Source: Afipia sp.
GTDB lineage: Bacteria > Pseudomonadota > Alphaproteobacteria > Rhizobiales > Xanthobacteraceae
Length of the DNA stretch: 64,000 bases
Reading direction: 5' to 3'
Assembly: GCA_017308575.1 (NCBI GenBank)
Contig: JAFKEQ010000001.1
Span: 310,001-374,000, forward strand
Each line of letters opens with the position of its first letter. Positions within the stretch are counted from its first letter, which is position 1. This document shows, piece by piece, positions 56,809 through 64,000 of the stretch. The notes under the pieces were generated by a model. It made no database searches, was not told the origin of the DNA, and saw only the letters and a program-made list of their open reading frames with translations. The position numbers and the translations under genes are program-made.

Positions 56809-57059
56809 CAGGGCGCTGACTTTAAATCTGCGCCGGGCCGCCGGTTCCGGCATTTCGGGCCAAACCGATGTTTTCACGCGCCTTTGTCCCGAAAGGCCGA
56901 TTGAAAATCGCTCAAAAGGGCTCCATCTGTGGCTCTGCACGGCTCACGCACCGTCCCGCATATCGGCCATTTGCCGCATGGCAGTCCGAAACCGCGGGAA
57001 ATCGGCCAGAGCGTGCTAGAAACTCAGCTTCATAACATCAGGCGGCAGGCGAGGATTCA

Positions 57060-57974
57060 GTGACCATCATCGAACAGAACGGCGGACCGACAGCGGCGCC
57101 CGACCTCATCAAGGACACCACCACCCAGTCCTTCGTGCAGGACGTCATCGAGGAGTCCAAGCGCCAGCCGGTTCTGATCGACTTCTGGGCGCCATGGTGC
57201 GGTCCCTGCAAGCAGCTTACCCCGATCCTCGAAAAGGCGGTCCGCGCCGCCAAGGGCAGGGTCAAGCTGGTCAAGATGAACATCGACGAGCATCCGGCGA
57301 TTCCGGGCCAGATGGGCATTCAGTCGATTCCGGCGGTCATCGCCTTCGTGGGCGGACAGCCCGCCGACGGCTTCATGGGCGCGGTGCCGGAAAGCCAGAT
57401 CACCGCCTTCATCGACAAGCTCACCAAGGGCATGCCCGCGCCGGAAGGCGACGTTTCCGAAATTCTGGCCGAGGCGGAAGCCGCCATGGCGGCGGGCGAT
57501 CCGGCCACCGCCGCCTCGATCTATGCCGAGGTGTTGGCGGCCGACGCCACCAATCTCGCCGCGCTGGCGGGTCTCGCGCGCTGCTATGTCACGGCGGGCG
57601 CGCTGGAGCAGGCCAAGCAGACGCTGGCCATGGTGCCGGAATCCAAGCGCAATGACCCGGCGGTGTCTGCGGTGCAGACCATGCTTGATCTTGCCGAACA
57701 GGCAAAGTCGCTCGGTCCCGTCACCGAACTCGAGCAGAAAGTCGCCGCCAATCCGCTCGACCATCAGGCGCGTTTCGATCTTGCCGTCGCGCTCAACGCC
57801 AGCGGCAAGCGCGGCGAGGCCACAACGCAACTGCTCGAAATCGTCCGGCGCGACCGCAAGTGGGATGACGATGGCGCGCGCAAAAAACTCGTGCAGTTCT
57901 TCGAGGCGTGGGGCGCGGACGATGATGCGACCATGGACGGACGCAAGCGCCTGTCCACGATCCTGTTCTCCTGA
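57060..57974 (+). CDS. Thioredoxin-domain co-chaperone (CnoX/YbbN type)
   Basis: 304 aa from a GTG at 57060. A thioredoxin domain (about 20-125) has an intact WCGPC (Cys47, Cys50) and cis-Pro in SIPAVIAF. TPR-like helices follow (about 130-300), ending MDGRKRLSTILFS, the CnoX/YbbN C-terminal signature. It holds unfolding substrates, probably handing them to GroEL/DnaK, and has redox-competent cysteines. It is followed 27 bases later by the Lon-N gene. Confidence 0.93.
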   Translation: MTIIEQNGGPTAAPDLIKDTTTQSFVQDVIEESKRQPVLIDFWAPWCGPCKQLTPILEKAVRAAKGRVKLVKMNIDEHPAIPGQMGIQSIPAVIAFVGGQPADGFMGAVPESQITAFIDKLTKGMPAPEGDVSEILAEAEAAMAAGDPATAASIYAEVLAADATNLAALAGLARCYVTAGALEQAKQTLAMVPESKRNDPAVSAVQTMLDLAEQAKSLGPVTELEQKVAANPLDHQARFDLAVALNASGKRGEATTQLLEIVRRDRKWDDDGARKKLVQFFEAWGADDDATMDGRKRLSTILFS

Positions 57975-58001
57975 CACGCACGCCGGACACGAGGGAAGCG
58001 G

Positions 58002-58676
58002 ATGCCGATCAACGCTGAATACAAGGGGCCCGCGGACCTGCCGAAAGTGATTCCGGTGTTTCCGTTGCCCGGCGCGTTGCTGCTGCCGCGCGGCCAGATG
58101 CCGCTCAATATTTTCGAGCCGCGCTACCTGCAGATGGTGGACGACGCCCTGCGCGACGGCCATCGCCTGATCGGCATGATCCAGCCGGACGTGACCCACT
58201 CCCAGAGCAGCGAGCACCCGAACCTGTTCAAGGTCGGCTGCGTCGGCCGCATCACCCAGCTCGCGGAAACCGGCGACAGCCGCTACATCCTCGAACTCAC
58301 CGGCGTGGCGCGTTTCAGGGTGCAGGAAGAACAGACCGTGCTGACACCCTATCGCCAGTGCCTGGTCGATTACGGCCCCTTCACCGACGACTTCACCGCG
58401 CGCAAGGGCGAGGACGAGGTGGATCGCGACGCGGTGCTCGACGCGCTCACCCAATTCCTCAAGGTCAATAATCTCAAGGTGGACTGGGAAGGCATCGAAA
58501 GCGCCCCCAACGAAGCGCTAGTCAACGCGCTGGCGATGATGTCGCCCTATGGCCCCGCCGAGAAACAGGCTTTGCTGGAAGCACCGGACCTCAAGACCCG
58601 CGCCGAAATCCTGATTGCGGTGACCGAAATGGATCTCGCCAAGAAAAAGACCAGCGGCGACCCGCCGCTGCAATAA
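58002..58676 (+). CDS. LON N-terminal substrate-binding domain protein
   Basis: 224 aa. The LonN (PUA-like) domain shows [35 protein letters not shown] and [14 protein letters not shown]; no ATPase or protease domain is present. Such stand-alone proteins presumably bind misfolded or regulatory peptides, or act as adaptors. Being next to the CnoX-type gene suggests a proteostasis role. The Trm112-type gene starts 71 bases downstream. Confidence 0.93.
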   Translation: MPINAEYKGPADLPKVIPVFPLPGALLLPRGQMPLNIFEPRYLQMVDDALRDGHRLIGMIQPDVTHSQSSEHPNLFKVGCVGRITQLAETGDSRYILELTGVARFRVQEEQTVLTPYRQCLVDYGPFTDDFTARKGEDEVDRDAVLDALTQFLKVNNLKVDWEGIESAPNEALVNALAMMSPYGPAEKQALLEAPDLKTRAEILIAVTEMDLAKKKTSGDPPLQ

Positions 58677-58747
58677 ATCCGCGCGCCCCGATTTTTGCCG
58701 CGTTATGTTATCTGTTGCCCGCCATTGATCGTCCGGAGCCGCGCCAA

Positions 58748-58945
58748 ATGAGCACCACCAGTGACCGCCCCGCCAACAGCGTCGATCCGAAGCTGCTGGA
58801 AATCCTGGTGTGCCCGCAGACCAAGGGGCCGCTGGAATTCGACAGCACGCGGCAGGAACTGATCTCACGCTCCGCCAAGCTCGCCTATCCGATCCGCGAC
58901 GGCATTCCGATCATGCTGCCGGAAGAAGCGCGCAAGCTCGACTGA
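58748..58945 (+). CDS. Trm112 family small protein (YcaR-like)
   Basis: 65 aa from the ATG at 58748. It has the Trm112/YcaR layout with [18 protein letters not shown], then [25 protein letters not shown]. Only one Cys of the zinc-ribbon type is present, as usual in bacterial members. Family members partner with methyltransferases in eukaryotes; the bacterial role is unclear. It is third in the cnoX - lonN - trm112 row. Confidence 0.93.
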   Translation: MSTTSDRPANSVDPKLLEILVCPQTKGPLEFDSTRQELISRSAKLAYPIRDGIPIMLPEEARKLD

Positions 58946-58978
58946 GCGCGGACCTGTTTCGCCAAACTGGAGATGCCG

Positions 58979-59368
58979 ATGCCGACCGCTCTCGACCGCT
59001 GGCACGACTACATCAAATCCCATGACGAGAAGGTGCTCTGGGATCTGCTGCATCCCGATGCAGTATTTGAAAGCCCCGTCGTGCATACGCCGCAGCGCGG
59101 GCGCGACATCACCTTCAAATATCTGGCCAGCGCCGGAACGGTGCTCGGCGGTCCGGGCTTCAAATATCTCGGCGAATGGCACAGCAAGAACGGCGCGGTG
59201 CTCGAATTCGAGAACGAGATCGAAGGCATCACCATCAACGGGGTCGACATCATCACTTTCAGCGACGACGGCAATCAGATCACACATTTCAAGGTGATGG
59301 TCCGCCCGCTCAAGGCGATCAACCTGCTGCACCGCCTGATGGGCGAGCAACTGGCGAAGCAGGGCTGA
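58979..59368 (+). CDS. NTF2-like / SnoaL-type protein
   Basis: 129 aa from the ATG at 58979; the ATG at 58973 is too close to the ribosome site GGAG. A cone-shaped NTF2 fold is suggested by WDLLHPDAVFESPVVHTPQR, GPGFKYLGEWHSKNGAVLEFE and DIITFSDDGNQITHFKVMVRP. It could be an isomerase, a small-molecule binder or a polyketide-cyclase-like enzyme. It ends three bases before the stop of the convergent ubiquinone hydroxylase gene. Confidence 0.85.
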   Translation: MPTALDRWHDYIKSHDEKVLWDLLHPDAVFESPVVHTPQRGRDITFKYLASAGTVLGGPGFKYLGEWHSKNGAVLEFENEIEGITINGVDIITFSDDGNQITHFKVMVRPLKAINLLHRLMGEQLAKQG

Positions 59369-59371
59369 GAA

Positions 59372-60592
59372 CTAAAGCGCTTCGCCCTTGAGCAGCCGCG
59401 GCACTTCGCCGGACAGGCCCGCGGCCTGACGAATGAACGCACTTTTCAGCGGCGGCAGGCGATCGACCAGACCGAGGCCGATATCGCGCACCGTGCGCAG
59501 CACCGTCGATTTGTTCGAGAACAGCATGTTCAGCGAATTGGTGGCAACGCCCATCGCCACCGTGTCGAAGCGCCGCCAGCGCTGATAGCGCTCCAGCACA
59601 TCGGCCTGCCCCGGATCGATGCCGAGACGCGCGGCATCCACGATCACTTCCGCCAATGCAGCGGCATCCTTGAGACCCATATTGAGTCCCTGCCCGGCAA
59701 TCGGATGAATCACATGCGCGGCATCGCCGATCAGCGCGAGACGATCCGCGATGAAGGAACGCGCCACGAAATAGCCGAGCGGAAACGCGCGCGGCCTGTC
59801 GAGCGCCTTCACCTCGCCGAGATGCAGACCGAAGCGCTTTTCCAGCTCCGCCTGAAATTCATCGTCCGGCAGCGCGACGATGCGCGTGGACTCACTTCGG
59901 CTCTCGGTCCAGACCAGCGACGCGCGGTTGCCCTTGAGCGGCAGGATCGCGAAGGGGCCTGCGGGAAGGAAGTGCTCTTCGGCGCGGCCTTCGTGATCGC
60001 GCTCATGACCCACCGTGACCACGATACCGGACTGATCATAATCCCAGCCATAGGTCGGAATGTTGGCGCGCTCGCGCAGTTTCGATTTCGCGCCATCGGC
60101 GGCGACCAGCAGACTGGCGTCGATGACGCGGCCATCGCTCAAGGTGACGCGGGTGCCGTCGGCATTCGCGTCATAGGACGACACCGCGAGCGGATGCAGT
60201 TCGATGCCTTCGGCCTCCGCGCGCGCGGTCAGCGCATCGATCAGCAGGCGGTTTTCCACCATATGCGCGAACGGCTCGCCGGGCTCCACTTCGCCTGCGA
60301 AGGTGAGGAAGGTCGGCCGCGTCGCATCTTCAAGCCGCGAATCCGTCACCACCATGTCGAGAATCGGCTGCGCGGTTTCCGCCACCGCGTCCCAGACACC
60401 CACCGCCATGAACAGCTTGCGACACGCGGCGACAATGGCGGAGGCCCGCGGGTCGCGGCTCGGCCGCATGGCGAAAGCAGGATCGGCGACCACAATCGGA
60501 ATCTCAGGCCCGAGGCCCTGACGCAGCGCCAGCGCGAGCCCAAGCCCCGCGAATGCGCCTCCCCCGATCACAATGCTTCGTTGTGCCGACAT
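59372..60592 (-). CDS. Ubiquinone biosynthesis FAD monooxygenase (UbiH/UbiF/Coq6 family)
   Basis: 406 aa from the ATG at 60592 (an ATG at 60607 is possible). It shows the FAD loop IVIGGGAFAGLGLALAL, SLLVAADGAKSKLRE, and the UbiH-family GD motif ALIGDAAHVIHPIAGQGLNM with GLKDAAALAEV. It hydroxylates a ring position of a polyprenyl-phenol intermediate. Which ring position it serves (UbiI, UbiH, UbiF or a multifunctional UbiL/M) cannot be told from the sequence. Confidence 0.93.
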   Translation of the reverse strand: MSAQRSIVIGGGAFAGLGLALALRQGLGPEIPIVVADPAFAMRPSRDPRASAIVAACRKLFMAVGVWDAVAETAQPILDMVVTDSRLEDATRPTFLTFAGEVEPGEPFAHMVENRLLIDALTARAEAEGIELHPLAVSSYDANADGTRVTLSDGRVIDASLLVAADGAKSKLRERANIPTYGWDYDQSGIVVTVGHERDHEGRAEEHFLPAGPFAILPLKGNRASLVWTESRSESTRIVALPDDEFQAELEKRFGLHLGEVKALDRPRAFPLGYFVARSFIADRLALIGDAAHVIHPIAGQGLNMGLKDAAALAEVIVDAARLGIDPGQADVLERYQRWRRFDTVAMGVATNSLNMLFSNKSTVLRTVRDIGLGLVDRLPPLKSAFIRQAAGLSGEVPRLLKGEAL

Positions 60593-60790
60593 GAAACCCC
60601 GATACATCTCCACGTCCCCGTGACGTGGCTCGCCTGATCTGCCGTTGACCGGCCTTGCCTCCGGCCCGGCCATAAGGGAAATATGCCTTATGAATGGGTC
60701 CGGAAAGTGGGCTTCCCGCTCTCTATCAGGGTTTCCCGGCCACCGGAAACCACCCTCCCGCTTCCAATACCGAAGATCGGAATATCCTGA

Positions 60791-61666
60791 ATGTCCAAAA
60801 GCCTGATTGATCTGATTTCGATCCTCGATATCGAGCCGCTTGAAGTGAACATGTTTCGCGGCAACAGCCCGAAAACGAGCTGGCAGCGCGTGTTCGGCGG
60901 TCAGGTGATCGGCCAGGCGATGGTGGCGGCGTGCCGCACGGTGGAAGGCCGCCTGCCGCATTCGCTGCATTGCTATTTCATCCTGCCGGGCGATCCGCAG
61001 ATTCCGATCATCTATGAGGTCGAGCGGCTGCGCGACGGCCGCAGCTATTCGACACGGCGCGTCACCGCGATCCAGCACGGGCAGGCGATTTTTTCGATCA
61101 TGGTGTCGTTCCATACGCCGGAAGAAAGCTCCTTCGATCATCAGGAGAAAATGCCGGACGTGCCGCCGCCGGAAAAACTGACGGCGGAGGAAGTCTCCAA
61201 GCAGCCGCTGTTCAAGGAGATGCCCGAGTTCATCCGGCGCTACTATGAATCCGACCGGCCGATCGAACTGCGTCCCGTGGAGCTTGGCCGCTATTTCGGC
61301 CAGAAGATCGAGGACGGCCGCATCCATGTCTGGATTCGTACTGCGGCGACATTGCCCGACGATCCGGCGCTGCACCTGTGCGCGCTGGCTTACGCATCGG
61401 ATTTCTCGCTGCTCGACGCCGCGATGGCGCGTTACGGCCGCACGCTGTTCGACAGGCGCATGATGCCCGCGAGCCTCGATCACGCGATGTGGTTTCACCG
61501 CCCGTTCCGCGCCGACGAATGGCTGCTTTACGCGCAGGATTCGCCGAGCGCGCAGAATGGCCGCGGCCTGACCCGCGGGCTGATCTTCAAGCAGGACGGC
61601 ACGCTGGTCGCATCCGTCGCGCAGGAAGGCTCGTTGCGCGAGCGCAAGGAAAAGCCTGCGGGTTAA
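60791..61666 (+). CDS. tesB: Acyl-CoA thioesterase II
   Basis: 291 aa, double hot-dog fold. N-terminal motif RVFGGQVIGQAMVAACRTV, then HSLHCYFILPGD and YSTRRVTAIQHGQAIF; C-terminal half with DFSLLDAAM and MMPASLDHAMWFHRPFR, including the catalytic Asp-like region and Gln/Thr partners. It hydrolyses medium- and long-chain acyl-CoA esters. It diverges from the ubiquinone hydroxylase gene. Confidence 0.96.
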   Translation: MSKSLIDLISILDIEPLEVNMFRGNSPKTSWQRVFGGQVIGQAMVAACRTVEGRLPHSLHCYFILPGDPQIPIIYEVERLRDGRSYSTRRVTAIQHGQAIFSIMVSFHTPEESSFDHQEKMPDVPPPEKLTAEEVSKQPLFKEMPEFIRRYYESDRPIELRPVELGRYFGQKIEDGRIHVWIRTAATLPDDPALHLCALAYASDFSLLDAAMARYGRTLFDRRMMPASLDHAMWFHRPFRADEWLLYAQDSPSAQNGRGLTRGLIFKQDGTLVASVAQEGSLRERKEKPAG

Positions 61667-61669
61667 GCA

Positions 61670-62545
61670 TTACACGCGCTCCGTTGCAGAGAACTGAGAG
61701 ACGTACCAGCGCGTGTACCAGCTCAGCACCCACGGGATCGGGATGAGCAGCGCCATTCCGAAGGCGAACACCAGCGTCCGCCACAAGACCTCGACGCCGC
61801 TCGCGGTGAACGTGATCGCGCGGCGCGTGCCGGCGATGTTGGCGCAATTCCATCGCATCCAGTAGACGATGACCCAAGCCCAGCCGATAATGGTGATGAA
61901 GGACACCACCATCAGGACATGCCAGCCGATATAGGCCCATGGGCTGCCTTCAAAAGAAAGGCGCAGCGGCTGTCCGTCCGCCGTGATGTTGGACGTGACC
62001 CATCGCACCAGAAGCCACGACAGGAACCCCTGAAGCGGAAGCGCAATAATATCCCCGAGGTGGGACGTCCCGGTGACGCTGCCAAGATAGCCTGTCAGCG
62101 CGAGCCCGATGAACACATACCAGATGTCCAGCGGTTTCCCGGTGAAACCGAGCTGGCCGCGACCCGGCACATGGACGCGCGAAATCAGCCAGCCGTAGAA
62201 GCTGGTCGCGACCCACGGCGCCGGAATGATGAGCACGACGCCGATCACGAACACCAGCGCGCGCCCGAGCATCTCCCAGATGCTGAAGTCGACGGAAAAT
62301 CCGCCGCCGGACAACCCGCCCCCCGCCGGCACCGGCGCGCCTCGGGCCGGCATCGGCGGCGGCGCGCGGCCCGGCGACAGCAGGCCCGGAATATCGCCGG
62401 CATATTTCCAGTCCTGCATGCCGTCGGCCCAAACATAGGTGTCCGGCCGGATATGGCCGCGCGCGATCAGGTCGCGAAATTCATCTTCGGAATAAGGGCC
62501 TTCCTGCGCGCCGCCGACAGCCACAAACCAAGATCGCCCCGACAT
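61670..62545 (-). CDS. GYF-domain (GYF_2/DUF4339) multi-pass membrane protein
   Basis: 291 aa. The N-terminal GYF_2 domain is WFVAVGGAQEGPYSEDEFRD, then ARGHIRPDTYVWADGMQDW. A Pro/Gly-rich linker follows (about 57-80), then five or six hydrophobic segments (about 88-290), with two internal copies of an IPxPWV motif (IIPAPWVATSFYGW and LIPIPWVLSWYTRW) implying duplication. The second half has a DUF898-like feature, LRLSFEGSPWAYIGW. The function is unknown. Convergent with tesB, divergent from glnK. Confidence 0.83.
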   Translation of the reverse strand: MSGRSWFVAVGGAQEGPYSEDEFRDLIARGHIRPDTYVWADGMQDWKYAGDIPGLLSPGRAPPPMPARGAPVPAGGGLSGGGFSVDFSIWEMLGRALVFVIGVVLIIPAPWVATSFYGWLISRVHVPGRGQLGFTGKPLDIWYVFIGLALTGYLGSVTGTSHLGDIIALPLQGFLSWLLVRWVTSNITADGQPLRLSFEGSPWAYIGWHVLMVVSFITIIGWAWVIVYWMRWNCANIAGTRRAITFTASGVEVLWRTLVFAFGMALLIPIPWVLSWYTRWYVSQFSATERV

Positions 62546-62602
62546 GCCATGTCCTCATCGTTGCAGGGTCGCACGAGGACCGCCGCAGATGTTGCGGCAT
62601 GA

Positions 62603-63121
<519 letters not shown>

Positions 63122-63195
63122 TTGTTCGATTGCATCACCACTGACCTCTTCGGTGCGAGGCACCGCGAGGTCTTCTCCTTGCCGGGGGCGCTACC

Positions 63196-64000
63196 ATGTC
63201 GAGACTGCCGCGTGCCGCCATGCGCCTTGCGATGGCGCTCACCCTGACTGCTGCTGTTGCAACGCCGGCCTTCGCCGACACGACGAAGATCGACGCCGCC
63301 GACACCGCGTGGATGATCACGGCGACCGCTTTCGTTCTGATGATGACGATTCCCGGTCTGGCGCTGTTCTACGCCGGCATGGTGCGCAAGAAGAACGTGC
63401 TGGCCACCATGGCGCAGAGCCTGATCGCGGTGGCGCTGATCTCCGTGCTCTGGGTGCTCTACGGTTATAGCCTGACATTCGTCGGCGACGGCGCATTGAT
63501 CGGATCGTTCGATCGCGTGCTGCTGACCGGCCTGATGATGGACGGCGTCAATCCCGCCGCAAAGACAATTCCCGAAGCACTTTTCGTTCTCTACCAGATG
63601 ACCTTCGCCGTGATCGCCGTAGCGCTGGTGGCCGGATCGGTTGCCGACCGCATGCGGTTCTCGTCCTATGTGCTGTTCTGCATCGGCTGGTTCACGGTGG
63701 TTTACATTCCGCTCGCGCACTGGGTCTGGGGCGGCGGTTTTCTCGCGCAGGCCGGCACGATCGATTTCGCCGGCGGCCTTGTGGTGCATCTCAGCGCCGG
63801 CACGGCGGGCCTTGTCGCTGCTCTCGTGATGGGACGGCGGCGCGGCTACGGCACCGAGAACCTGGCGCCCCACGATCTGTCGCTTGCGGTGATCGGCACC
63901 GGCCTGTTGTGGGTCGGCTGGTTCGGCTTCAATGGCGGCTCGGCCTTGCAGGCCAATTCGCGCGCGGTGATGGCGATCTTCTCGACGCATCTGGCCGCCT
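63196..64000 (+). CDS. amtB: Ammonium transporter AmtB (cut by window)
   Basis: 268 codons visible, open at the right edge. It has a Sec signal (LTAAVATPAFAD). The Amt fold begins with AWMITATAFVLMMTIPGLALFYAGMV, followed by QMTFAVIAVALVAGSVADRM, HLSAGTAGLVAALVMGRRRG (pore His region) and WVGWFGFNGGSALQAN. It moves ammonium/ammonia across the membrane under GlnK control. A stable frame reaches the window's last base. Confidence 0.97.
   Translation, partial: MSRLPRAAMRLAMALTLTAAVATPAFADTTKIDAADTAWMITATAFVLMMTIPGLALFYAGMVRKKNVLATMAQSLIAVALISVLWVLYGYSLTFVGDGALIGSFDRVLLTGLMMDGVNPAAKTIPEALFVLYQMTFAVIAVALVAGSVADRMRFSSYVLFCIGWFTVVYIPLAHWVWGGGFLAQAGTIDFAGGLVVHLSAGTAGLVAALVMGRRRGYGTENLAPHDLSLAVIGTGLLWVGWFGFNGGSALQANSRAVMAIFSTHLAA

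Overview
The window reads as a chromosomal segment of an alphaproteobacterium of the Bradyrhizobium / Rhodopseudomonas / Afipia group (Nitrobacteraceae). This rests on the high G+C content, the alphaproteobacterial gene orders (hemD - mitofilin homologue - hemY divergent from tsaD-gpsA; rsmB - heparinase-like - purH; yggT-yggU-folD; glnK-amtB) and the extragenic palindromes typical of that family. I name no species. No prophage, insertion sequence, CRISPR array or rRNA is visible. Three tRNA genes are present: Ala-CGC, Thr-CGT and Gly-GCC.

Layout. 1-3.4 kb: a cut-off response regulator divergent from a Crp/Fnr-type regulator, then typA. 3.6-7.7 kb: an amine oxidase, a short A+T-rich island with a small unknown protein facing an HNH nuclease, a secreted hydrolase and a GNAT acetyltransferase. 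7.8-11.6 kb: ppa, an M20 peptidase and the yggT-yggU-folD operon. 11.8-17.4 kb: tRNA-Ala, a hydrolase-OsmC fusion, a glutamine amidotransferase, an SDR, a TerB-like protein and a class III cyclase with a zinc-ribbon N-terminus. 17.5-26.3 kb: a transport and catabolism block with a TRAP transporter (dctPQM), two orphan TctC-type binding proteins, a diguanylate cyclase and a flavin hydroxylase. 26.4-35.9 kb: tRNA-Thr, the heme/envelope operon hemD-mic60-hemY, divergent tsaD-gpsA, an EVE protein, a methyltransferase and acetyl-CoA synthetase.

36-48 kb: a secreted epoxide-hydrolase-like protein, a small unknown protein, an L,D-transpeptidase, a nuclease, an SDH assembly factor, rsmB, a heparinase-like protein, purH, an Atg22-like MFS protein and a gamma-glutamyltransferase. 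48-56.4 kb: accessory metabolism, with an MFS transporter overlapping a lactonase-like amidohydrolase, a GST divergent from a DUF2239 gene behind a striking double operator, and a presumed catabolic operon (ABC binding protein, catalytically unusual SDR, ketopantoate-reductase-like protein) behind a palindromic operator. 56.6-64 kb: tRNA-Gly, thioredoxin/CnoX - LonN-domain - Trm112 - NTF2-like genes, a ubiquinone hydroxylase, tesB, a GYF-domain membrane protein, and glnK-amtB running off the end.

The best candidates for something under-described are: the A+T-rich HNH island (4.85-6.05 kb); the tandem TTACCCGGGTAA operators at 51.3 kb; the SDR lacking catalytic Ser and Tyr at 53.5 kb; the zinc-ribbon cyclase at 16-17.4 kb; and the extragenic palindromes, one of which supplies a start codon. 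None of these amounts to a proven new system from sequence alone.
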